DNA from: Actinomycetota bacterium
Lineage (GTDB): Bacteria; Actinomycetota; Actinomycetes; S36-B12
Direction of reading: 5' to 3'
Length of the DNA stretch: 14,705 bases
Assembly: GCA_947472655.1 (NCBI GenBank)
Contig: CANJCG010000032.1
Location: forward strand, 1-14,705
Shown: positions 1-5,838 of the stretch, piece by piece
Layout of the letters: the number at the start of each line of letters is the position of its first letter
Position numbering within the stretch: the first letter of the stretch is position 1
Program-made: the position numbers and the translations under genes
The notes under the pieces: model-generated
What the model saw: only the letters and a program-made list of their open reading frames with translations
What the model was told of the DNA's origin: nothing
Databases searched by the model: none

Positions 1-60
1 ATTCGCCTTACCGTCGGGAGCCTTCATGAGGACATTCACCCGATGAACGAGCAGGGTTAG
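1..60 (+). CDS. possible C-terminal tail of an upstream gene (YlxR/DUF448-like position), partial
   Basis: Frame 1 is open from the window edge and ends at TAG 58-60, giving a tail that finishes DIHPMNEQG. In actinobacteria the gene directly before infB is normally ylxR (DUF448, a small RNA-binding protein), so position is the main argument. The remaining 19 residues contain no diagnostic motif. Frame 2 is also open until a TGA at 44-46, so the frame choice is an inference. Confidence 0.3.
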   Translation: MRLTVGSLHEDIHPMNEQG

Positions 61-81
61 TCATGCATCGTTCGCACTGAC

Positions 82-105
82 GGTTCGAGTTAGATAACTC
101 GGGCC
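82..105 (+). promoter_or_regulatory. hairpin in the infB leader
   Basis: Bases 82-91 pair with 96-105 in a 10-bp stem that includes two G-U pairs, around a 4-base loop (93-94 plus flanking A/T). It sits 6 bases upstream of the infB Shine-Dalgarno AGGAG at 112-116. No T-run follows, so it does not look like an intrinsic terminator. It could be a processing site or a translational control element between the upstream gene and infB. The structure is read directly; the role is inferred. Confidence 0.45.
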
Positions 106-120
106 AAAGACAGGAGAAAC

Positions 121-2997
121 GTGTCAAAGGTCCGGGTCCACGAGCTCGCCAAAGAGCTAGGGGTCACTAGCAAAGATGTGCTTGCCAAGCTCGCAGAGCT
201 TGGTGAGTTTGTGAAGTCTGCGTCATCCACGGTGGAGCCACCCGTGGTGCGCAAACTCAAAGAAGCGATGCCAGCAGTAGCTCCAGCTCCTGTCAAGAAG
301 GCGGCGGCGAAGAAGGCTGCGGCAAAACCAGCCGCGAAGGCCGCGCAAGTTGATGAGGTAATTGCCGCGGATGCAGACGTTCCTGCTGCAGTGCCAGCAC
401 CAAAACCAGCTGCTGCTGCGAAAAAGCCAGTCGCTGCAGTCGCCGATCCAACTACGGTCGCTGCTGCTCCAGAAGTAAAAGCGCCGGTAGTCGAGCACGA
501 AGCTGCAGAATCGGCGATCGCGAGCACTACAAGCGTGTCACGTCCAGAAGCACCACGTCCCGCAGGTCCGCGTCCGGGTAATAACCCGTTTGGTGGATCT
601 TCTGGCATGGGCCGGCCGGCAGCTGCTCCACGTCCGGGTAATAACCCGTTTGGTGGATCAACTGGTATGGCTCGACCAACAGCTCCATCTGCCCCGGCAG
701 TTCCGGGTGCGCCTCGTCCAAATCCAGGGATGATGCCAGCGATGCGACAGGCCCGTCCGGGAGCTCCATCAAGCCCAGGGCAACGTCCAGGTGGTCCAGG
801 TGCTGGTCGTCCTAGCGGTCCAGGTGGTCCAGGTGCTGGTCGTCCTAGCGGCCCAGGTGGTCCAGGTGCTGGTCGTCCAGGTGGCGCACCAGGTGGTTTC
901 CAAGGCAGAGGTCCAGGTGGTCCAGGTGCTGGTGGCGCTGGTCGTCCCGGTGGTGGCGGTGGATTTGCTGGTCGTCCAGGTGGCGCACCAGGTGGGGCAC
1001 CAAGTGGTGGTCCAGGTGGCGCACCAGGTGGATTCCCGGGTCGTCCCGGTGCGGGCGGTCGCGGCACGACAGCCGGTGCGTTTGGTCGTCCAGGTGGACG
1101 TCCGTCACGGGGTCGCAAGTCAAAGCGCGCAAAGCGTCAGGAATTCGACAACATGCAGGCACCTTCGCTGACCGGTGTTCGCATTACACGTGGCAGCGGT
1201 GAAGTTGTTCGTTTAGCCCGCGGATCAAGCGTGACGGATTTTGCCGATCGTGTAAACGCGATGCCTGCAGATCTCGTTAAGGTTTTGATTGAACTTGGCG
1301 AAATGGTGACTGCAACTCAGTCGATTGACGATGACACTTTGCGCCTCCTAGGTGAAGAACTCAACTACGTTGTTGAAGTAGTTTCACCTGAAGACGAAGA
1401 TCGAGAACTCCTTGAGTCATACGACCTTGAATTCGGTGAAGACGAAGGTGAAAGTGACGAACTCATCGCGCGGCCACCAGTGGTCACCGTCATGGGTCAC
1501 GTCGATCATGGTAAAACCCGATTGTTGGACTCGATTCGCAAGACCAACGTCATTGGCGGCGAAGCGGGCGGCATAACTCAGCACATTGGTGCCTACCAAG
1601 TAACAGCACAAACGCCAACAGGCGACCGCAAGCTCACCTTCATTGATACACCAGGTCACGAGGCCTTCACGGCTATGCGTGCACGTGGCGCTCAGGTCAC
1701 CGATATCGCGATCCTCGTGGTTGCTGCCGATGACGGCGTTAAGCCGCAGACCATTGAGGCGTTGAACCACGTGCAAGCAGCAGGTGTGCCGATCGTGGTC
1801 GCAGTGAACAAGATTGATAAAGAAGGCGCTGATCCAACAAAGGTCCGTGGCCAACTCACCGAATATGGCTTGGTAGCTGAAGAATACGGCGGTGACACGA
1901 TGTTCATCGATGTGTCAGCGCTCAATGGCACAGGTATTGATCAGTTGCTTGAAGCAGTCATGTTGACTGCGGACGCAGCCCTTGATTTGCGTGCGAATCC
2001 GCATCAGCCGGCTCAAGGTGTAGCAATCGAAGCTCACCTTGACCGTGGCCGTGGCCCAGTTGCAACTGTTTTGGTTCAGCGTGGAACTTTGCGTGCTGGC
2101 GATTCAATCGTTGCTGGCGATGCATTTGGTCGCGTTCGTGCAATGCATGATGACTTGGGCAATATCATCGAAGAAGCTGGTCCATCAACCGCGGTTCAGG
2201 TTCTTGGTCTGACATCGGTGCCAGGTGCTGGCGACAGTTTCTTGGTGGTCGCTGAAGACCGCATTGCGCGTCAGATTGCTCAGACTCGGCAAGCACGTGA
2301 ACGTAACGCGATGTTGGCAAAGAATCGCGTGAAGCGTTCACTTGAAGACTTCCTTGAGTCTGTTGAAAAGGGTGAAGTTGCTCAATTGAACTTGATCATT
2401 AAGGGTGACGTTTCCGGCTCGGTTGAAGCGCTTGAAGAGGCACTCACAAAAATCGATGTCGGTGATGAGGTGTCGATGCGTGTCATTCATCGTGGCGTTG
2501 GTTCGATCACCAAGAATGACGTCACGTTGGCGGCTGCATCTAAAGCCGTCATCATCGGATTCAACGTTAAGCCGGAGGGCAAGGTTGCAGACCTCGCAGC
2601 TCACGAGGGTGTCGATGTTCGTTTCTACAGTGTCATCTATCAAGCACTTGATGATGTCGAAGCAGCGCTTCAAGGCATGCTCAAGCCGGAATACGAAGAA
2701 GTGCAGCTCGGTACCGCCCAGGTACGCGATGTATTCAAGTCTTCAAAATTCGGCACCATCGCTGGTTGCCTTGTCCAAAGTGGCGAAATTAGGCGTAACT
2801 CAAAGGCACGACTCATTCGCGATGGAGCAGTTATTGCTGAAAGTGTGGCAATCGCGGGCTTGCGTCGATTCAAGGATGACGTGACAGAAGTGCGCGACGG
2901 GTTCGAGTGTGGCATCAACCTTGGAAGTTTCCAAGACGTCAAGGTTGACGACCTCATCGAAACTTTCGAGATGCGCGAGAAGCCGCGTAAGCCATGA
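121..2997 (+). CDS. infB: translation initiation factor IF-2
   Basis: IF2 is the GTPase that delivers fMet-tRNA to the 30S P site and promotes 50S joining. The 958-residue product starts with an IF2N domain (about residues 3-48), followed by an Ala/Lys/Pro-rich linker (50-170) and a Gly/Pro/Arg-rich low-complexity stretch (about 150-340). A basic segment and a second IF2N-like domain (about 350-425) come next. The G domain has G1 GHVDHGKT (459-466), G2 GITQHIGA, G3 DTPGH (509-513), G4 NKID (563-566) and G5 SAL (599-601). After it come the EF-Tu-like domain 2, the IF2-specific domain 3 and the C-terminal fMet-tRNA-binding domain. The start is GTG 121, with AGGAG at 112-116 four bases upstream and the typical SKVRVHELAKELGV opening. 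The length fits actinobacterial IF2, which is longer than the Bacillus protein because of the N-terminal linker. The stop overlaps the rbfA start (ATGA), so translational coupling is likely. Confidence 0.98.
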   Translation: MSKVRVHELAKELGVTSKDVLAKLAELGEFVKSASSTVEPPVVRKLKEAMPAVAPAPVKKAAAKKAAAKPAAKAAQVDEVIAADADVPAAVPAPKPAAAAKKPVAAVADPTTVAAAPEVKAPVVEHEAAESAIASTTSVSRPEAPRPAGPRPGNNPFGGSSGMGRPAAAPRPGNNPFGGSTGMARPTAPSAPAVPGAPRPNPGMMPAMRQARPGAPSSPGQRPGGPGAGRPSGPGGPGAGRPSGPGGPGAGRPGGAPGGFQGRGPGGPGAGGAGRPGGGGGFAGRPGGAPGGAPSGGPGGAPGGFPGRPGAGGRGTTAGAFGRPGGRPSRGRKSKRAKRQEFDNMQAPSLTGVRITRGSGEVVRLARGSSVTDFADRVNAMPADLVKVLIELGEMVTATQSIDDDTLRLLGEELNYVVEVVSPEDEDRELLESYDLEFGEDEGESDELIARPPVVTVMGHVDHGKTRLLDSIRKTNVIGGEAGGITQHIGAYQVTAQTPTGDRKLTFIDTPGHEAFTAMRARGAQVTDIAILVVAADDGVKPQTIEALNHVQAAGVPIVVAVNKIDKEGADPTKVRGQLTEYGLVAEEYGGDTMFIDVSALNGTGIDQLLEAVMLTADAALDLRANPHQPAQGVAIEAHLDRGRGPVATVLVQRGTLRAGDSIVAGDAFGRVRAMHDDLGNIIEEAGPSTAVQVLGLTSVPGAGDSFLVVAEDRIARQIAQTRQARERNAMLAKNRVKRSLEDFLESVEKGEVAQLNLIIKGDVSGSVEALEEALTKIDVGDEVSMRVIHRGVGSITKNDVTLAAASKAVIIGFNVKPEGKVADLAAHEGVDVRFYSVIYQALDDVEAALQGMLKPEYEEVQLGTAQVRDVFKSSKFGTIAGCLVQSGEIRRNSKARLIRDGAVIAESVAIAGLRRFKDDVTEVRDGFECGINLGSFQDVKVDDLIETFEMREKPRKP
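571..660 (+). repeat. in-frame direct repeat inside the infB linker
   Basis: Twenty-nine identical bases at 571-599 and 631-659 encode RPGNNPFGGS twice. The spacing is 60 bases, so the period is 20 codons and the frame is kept. The identity extends through third codon positions, which points to a recent duplication or homogenisation rather than protein-level constraint alone. Confidence 0.85.
787..1031 (+). repeat. tandem Pro/Gly/Arg-coding repeats in the infB linker
   Basis: A 33-base unit encoding PGGPGAGRPSG occurs at 787-819 and 820-852 with one silent difference. A third, diverged copy lies at 853-885, and its first 21 bases recur at 913-933. A second 20-base element encoding PGGAPG with partial flanks recurs at 877-896, 976-995 and 1012-1031. 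All units keep the reading frame and would form a flexible, cationic disordered tether between the IF2 N-domains. Confidence 0.85.
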
Positions 2998-3431
2998 GTA
3001 AGGCACGCCAGCACAAACTTGAAGATCGCGTTCGCGTGATCGTGGCAGAAACGCTCGAAAAGAGAGTGAAGGATCCCCGATTGGGATTCATCACGATCAC
3101 TGACGTGCGCATGACGCCCGATCTACGCGAAGCTTCGGTTTTCTACACGGTGTTTGGCGATGCCAAAGAGCAAGACGAAACCGCGGCAGCTCTTGAATCC
3201 GCAAAAGGACTATTGCGTAGTGAAGTAGGCAAGCAAACGGGTATTAAATTCACTCCGTCCCTTGCCTTCTTCGCTGATGCAATGCCTGAAAATGCACGAC
3301 ACGTTGAAGAACTGCTCCGCAAAGCCCAACAGGATGACGAACGAGTCCATCTTCAAGCCGCACAGGGCACGTACGCCGGAGATGTTGATCCTTATCGTCA
3401 CCCGCGTGAGGTTGACAGCGAGGAAGTGTGA
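2994..3431 (+). CDS. rbfA: ribosome-binding factor A
   Basis: RbfA is a small KH-like protein that binds the 30S subunit near the 5' end of 16S rRNA and assists late maturation. The 145-residue product has the family features: a basic N-terminus (KARQHKLEDRVRVIVAETLE), the KDPRLGFITITDVRMTPDL segment, the VFYTVFG strand and the LRSEVGKQTGIKFTPSLAFF segment near residues 70-95. The acidic C-terminal tail (after about residue 115) is typical of actinobacterial versions. The start ATG overlaps the infB stop by four bases and the stop overlaps the truB GTG by four bases, so it should be co-translated with both. Many actinobacteria have a DHH-family phosphoesterase between rbfA and truB; none is present here. 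Confidence 0.95.
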   Translation: MSKARQHKLEDRVRVIVAETLEKRVKDPRLGFITITDVRMTPDLREASVFYTVFGDAKEQDETAAALESAKGLLRSEVGKQTGIKFTPSLAFFADAMPENARHVEELLRKAQQDDERVHLQAAQGTYAGDVDPYRHPREVDSEEV

Positions 3432-4318
3432 ACGGTCTCCTTGTCATTGATAAGCCCAGTGAATGGACTTCGCATGATGTGGTGGGGCGAAGTCGCCGTA
3501 TTTTGAGTACCCGCAAGATTGGACATGCGGGAACCTTGGATCCGATGGCTACGGGTGTTTTAGTGCTCGGTGTTGGCAGGGCCACACGTTTGTTGGGGTT
3601 CATCTCCGGTTCAGATAAGTCCTACAGCGCAACAATCCGGCTTGGGCAGAGCACCATCACGGATGATGCCGAGGGCGAGATTATTGAACACGCACCGCCT
3701 GAAGTTATTTCGAACGTGAAGTTCTCATCGGTACTTGCCGGTATTGCGCTTCTCACTGGAGATATCGACCAAGTGCCAAGTTCAGTTAGCGCGATAAAAG
3801 TTGATGGCCAGCGGGCCTACGCAAAGGTACGAGCCGGAGCTGAAGTGCATCTCAAGCCAAGACGAGTACATATTCGTGAGTTCACCGCAGGGGAGCATCG
3901 TTTTGGCGATGGCTTTCTTGATGTCGATGTAGAAGTCGTCTGTAGTTCAGGCACCTACATCCGGGCCTTAGCCAGAGATCTCGGTAACGAACTTGGCATT
4001 GGTGGACACCTCACTGCACTCCGTCGTTCTCAAGTGGGACCTTGGAAACTGACCGATGCGATTTCATTAGAAACTCTTGGTTTATTAGAGAGCCCGCAAA
4101 CAGCACTTATGCCCATCGAAGAGGCAGCAGCAAGAGTTTTTCCTACCTGGACTGTGTCAGATGATGATGCTGTATTTGTTCGTAACGGGCGTCGGATCGA
4201 CTGGTCATATGTTGATTCCTCTGATCCAGTCATTGCCATTTTCGACAAGGCTGGCACCTTTTTAGCGCTTGCTGAGCAGCATGGCCCGACAGCCAAGTAC
4301 CTTGCCGTATTCGTCTGA
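3428..4318 (+). CDS. truB: tRNA pseudouridine(55) synthase
   Basis: TruB isomerises U55 in the T-loop of tRNAs to pseudouridine. The 296-residue protein opens with NGLLVIDKPSEWTSHDVV, the usual TruB N-terminus. It carries the GHAGTLDPMATGVL motif, whose Asp38 is the expected catalytic nucleophile. Later family segments are DKSYSATIRLGQSTITDDAEG, QVPSSVSAIKVDGQRAY and CSSGTYIRALARDLG. The last 60 or so residues form the C-terminal accessory region typical of actinobacterial TruB. The start is GTG 3428, in a GTGA overlap with the rbfA stop; GAGGAA just upstream can serve as a Shine-Dalgarno sequence. ribF follows after 17 bases. Confidence 0.96.
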   Translation: MNGLLVIDKPSEWTSHDVVGRSRRILSTRKIGHAGTLDPMATGVLVLGVGRATRLLGFISGSDKSYSATIRLGQSTITDDAEGEIIEHAPPEVISNVKFSSVLAGIALLTGDIDQVPSSVSAIKVDGQRAYAKVRAGAEVHLKPRRVHIREFTAGEHRFGDGFLDVDVEVVCSSGTYIRALARDLGNELGIGGHLTALRRSQVGPWKLTDAISLETLGLLESPQTALMPIEEAAARVFPTWTVSDDDAVFVRNGRRIDWSYVDSSDPVIAIFDKAGTFLALAEQHGPTAKYLAVFV

Positions 4319-4320
4319 CC

Positions 4321-4326
4321 TAAGGT
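4321..4326 (+). promoter_or_regulatory. candidate -10 element upstream of ribF
   Basis: TAAGGT fits TANNNT and ends 9 bases before the ribF ATG, so transcription could start 2-3 bases upstream of the codon. No convincing -35 is visible. The same bases (AAGGTAAG) could instead act as a weak Shine-Dalgarno sequence for an mRNA reading through from truB, so this is the least certain member of the TANNNT set. Confidence 0.3.
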
Positions 4327-4335
4327 AAGAGCCCC

Positions 4336-5244
4336 ATGAGCCATCAACACGAAGACCAAGGTGCCGTTGTCTGCATCGGCGTGTTCGATGGAGTCCACAA
4401 GGGTCATCAAGCCTTAATCTCGCGCGCGCATGAGATCGCGCAGGAGATGGGTGTCCCGTTGATTGCTTTGACGTTTGATCCGCACCCGCTTGTTGTGGTC
4501 CGACCTGAGATGGCTCCCGAGTCGTTGGCTTCGTTGGCCGAGCGCAGGTTCCTGCTTTTCAATGCCGGAGTCGACGATGTATTTGTCTTGCCATTCACAC
4601 CAGAGGTCGCAACATGGGACCCAGAAACTTTCATTCATCGTGTGCTGCATGACACGCTACATGTGCGCGCTGTAGTCATCGGGCAGAATTTCCGCTTTGG
4701 ACATCAAGGCGCTGGAGATGTCGACACGTTGCGCGAAGCAGGGGAGCGCTACCACTTCAGTGTCACTGAAGTTGGTCTCGCAGCTGATGCAGAGCCTTGG
4801 TCGTCGACCAGAGTTCGCAAGGCGTTGGCAGCCGGTGATCTTGGCGAGGCAGCCAAGGTGCTTGGAAGAAACTATGACTTGTCGGGTGTCGTTGTGCACG
4901 GCGATCACCGTGGACGTGAACTCGGCTATCCCACGGCAAACCTTGAGTTGGTCGGTAATCCGGTGGTTCCCGCTGATGGGGTCTACGCGGGTTGGCTCGT
5001 TGTGGGCTCAGATCGGCTTCCCGCAGCTATCTCGGTGGGAACTAACCCACAGTTTGCTGGGGCTCAGCGCCGGGTTGAGACCTATGTTTTGGACCGAACC
5101 GACCTGGATCTGTATGGCCAAGAGGTGACAGTCATCTTTGTCGAATTTCTACGTGGGCAGCTCACCTTCGAGGGGTTAGCGGGCCTCATAGAGCAAATGG
5201 CTGCAGACGTGACCAAAACCCGAGCGGTATTGGGCCTGAGTTAA
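4336..5244 (+). CDS. ribF: bifunctional riboflavin kinase / FAD synthetase
   Basis: RibF phosphorylates riboflavin to FMN and then adenylylates FMN to FAD. The 302-residue protein has an N-terminal nucleotidyltransferase domain with the GVFDGVHKGHQ motif (15-25) and the FDPHPLVVVRPE, GQNFRFGHQGAGD and SSTRVRKALAAGD segments. The C-terminal riboflavin kinase domain carries GYPTANLE (197-204) and ends with ETYVLDRTDLDLYGQEVTV and a hydrophobic helix. Many actinobacterial homologues begin with about ten more residues before GVFDGVH. Here an in-frame TAA at 4321-4323 precludes a longer start, so ATG 4336 is the first possible codon. No FMN riboswitch precedes it. Its FAD product is the cofactor of ThyX, encoded about 5 kb downstream. 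Confidence 0.95.
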   Translation: MSHQHEDQGAVVCIGVFDGVHKGHQALISRAHEIAQEMGVPLIALTFDPHPLVVVRPEMAPESLASLAERRFLLFNAGVDDVFVLPFTPEVATWDPETFIHRVLHDTLHVRAVVIGQNFRFGHQGAGDVDTLREAGERYHFSVTEVGLAADAEPWSSTRVRKALAAGDLGEAAKVLGRNYDLSGVVVHGDHRGRELGYPTANLELVGNPVVPADGVYAGWLVVGSDRLPAAISVGTNPQFAGAQRRVETYVLDRTDLDLYGQEVTVIFVEFLRGQLTFEGLAGLIEQMAADVTKTRAVLGLS

Positions 5245-5250
5245 GGCTGG

Positions 5251-5256
5251 TAGTCT
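5251..5256 (+). promoter_or_regulatory. candidate -10 element for rpsO
   Basis: TAGTCT lies 7 bases after the ribF stop and is identical to the hexamer before dapA. A start near 5263 would give a leader of about 80 bases to the rpsO ATG. A possible -35, TTGGGC at 5230-5235, is only 15 bases away, so support rests mainly on the hexamer and its position in the gap. Confidence 0.4.
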
Positions 5257-5275
5257 TGGCTCTTCAGACGGTCAA

Positions 5276-5326
5276 GGAGCGGGCGCTCCGAGATTCGTGT
5301 CGACAGTTGAAAGTGCCCCCTGGGGC
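5276..5326 (+). promoter_or_regulatory. structured rpsO leader, possible S15 autoregulatory site
   Basis: Two short hairpins precede rpsO. GGAGC 5276-5280 pairs with GCTCC 5285-5289, and GCCCC 5315-5319 faces GGGGC 5322-5326, where the tight loop implies a 4-bp stem. S15 of several bacterial phyla represses its own mRNA by binding leader structures that mimic its 16S rRNA site. The presence of structured GC-rich RNA just before the Shine-Dalgarno sequence is compatible with that, but I cannot show a specific S15-binding motif. Confidence 0.35.
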
Positions 5327-5344
5327 GCGCCCGAGAGGAAAATC

Positions 5345-5614
5345 ATGCCGCTAGACAAGGCAGTAAAAGCAGAAATCATCGCCGAGTACGGCACATCACC
5401 TACGGACACTGGTTCGCCAGAAGTTCAGATTGCGTTGATGAGCCGTCGCATTAACGACCTCACAGGTCACCTCAAAGAACATAAGCACGATCACCACAGC
5501 CGTCGTGGGCTATTGCTTCTTGTCGGCCAGCGCCGTCGCCTCCTCCAGTACTTGGTCAAGAGTGACATCGCGCGCTACCGCTCGATAATCGAAAAGCTCG
5601 GTATCCGACGCTAA
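5345..5614 (+). CDS. rpsO: 30S ribosomal protein S15
   Basis: S15 is a primary binder of the central domain of 16S rRNA and forms an inter-subunit bridge. The 89-residue product has the standard length and the family segments TDTGSPEVQIALMSRRI, LTGHLKEHKHDHHSRRGLL and GQRRRLLQYL, ending in EKLGIRR. The start is ATG 5345, preceded by GAGAGGAA at 5333-5340. A longer open frame back to GTG 5297 exists, but its extra 16 residues are unlike S15 and overlap the leader hairpins. The gene lies directly before pnp, as in most bacteria. Confidence 0.98.
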   Translation: MPLDKAVKAEIIAEYGTSPTDTGSPEVQIALMSRRINDLTGHLKEHKHDHHSRRGLLLLVGQRRRLLQYLVKSDIARYRSIIEKLGIRR

Positions 5615-5619
5615 GTCTT

Positions 5620-5650
5620 AAGACCCGGCACGCGAGTCGTGCCGGGTCTT
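5620..5650 (+). terminator. intrinsic terminator after rpsO
   Basis: AAGACCCGGCACG (5620-5632) pairs perfectly with 5638-5650 around the 5-base loop CGAGT, giving 13 bp with a GC-rich core. It starts 5 bases after the rpsO stop. The downstream side is U-rich only in its final bases (TCTTGCTT), so termination may be partial and some read-through into pnp is likely. Confidence 0.8.
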
Positions 5651-5682
5651 GCTTCATCCCTGTGGATACCTTCCGCAAGGCA

Positions 5683-5698
5683 TAACTTCATATAGATA
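5683..5698 (+). promoter_or_regulatory. possible pnp promoter, AT-rich -10 region
   Basis: An AT-rich patch between the rpsO terminator and the pnp leader RNA contains TAACTT (5683-5688) and TATAGATA (5691-5698), either of which could be a -10 hexamer. No good -35 is visible at the usual distance. The argument is mostly positional: a terminator upstream and a structured leader downstream require a start about here. Confidence 0.3.
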
Positions 5699-5728
5699 AG
5701 AGATTCGGGGCGCTGCGACATCGTCGCC

Positions 5729-5801
5729 TGTCGGTCCTCGGTAGTGACTTCCGGGTGCGAAACACCCGTGGGCCTCGATCGACGACCGCCACATGCCGAC
5801 A
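5729..5801 (+). ncRNA. Actino-pnp-like structured RNA in the pnp leader
   Basis: CGGTCCTCG (5732-5740) pairs with 5780-5788 except for one C-C mismatch. Inside it, CGGGTG (5752-5757) and CACCCG (5763-5768) form a 6-bp hairpin with loop CGAAA. TGTCGG 5729-5734 can alternatively pair with CCGACA 5796-5801. That pairing shares CGG with the first stem, so two states are possible. The position before pnp in an actinobacterium, the multi-stem layout and the CGGTCCTCGGTAGTG opening match what I recall of the Actino-pnp motif (Rfam), proposed as a 5' UTR element of exoribonuclease genes. The pairings are seen; the family assignment is from memory. Confidence 0.65.
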
Positions 5802-5838
5802 ACTCGCGAGCGCTCCTGTTAACCAAGAGGAGGCACCC

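Noticed and set aside
90..1118. 342-codon open frame on the - strand, rich in Pro/Gly/Ala
   Set aside because: It is the complement of the repeat-rich infB linker; its composition mirrors the repeats, it has no domain, and infB on the + strand is certain.
5297..5344. Longer rpsO start at GTG 5297
   Set aside because: S15 is 89 residues with the conserved start at ATG 5345, which has a good Shine-Dalgarno sequence; the extra residues lie in the structured leader.
5755..5838. 28-residue N-terminal extension of PNPase from GTG 5755
   Set aside because: This stretch overlaps the leader RNA hairpins; GTG 5839 has AAGAGGAGG at ideal distance and matches the family N-terminus.
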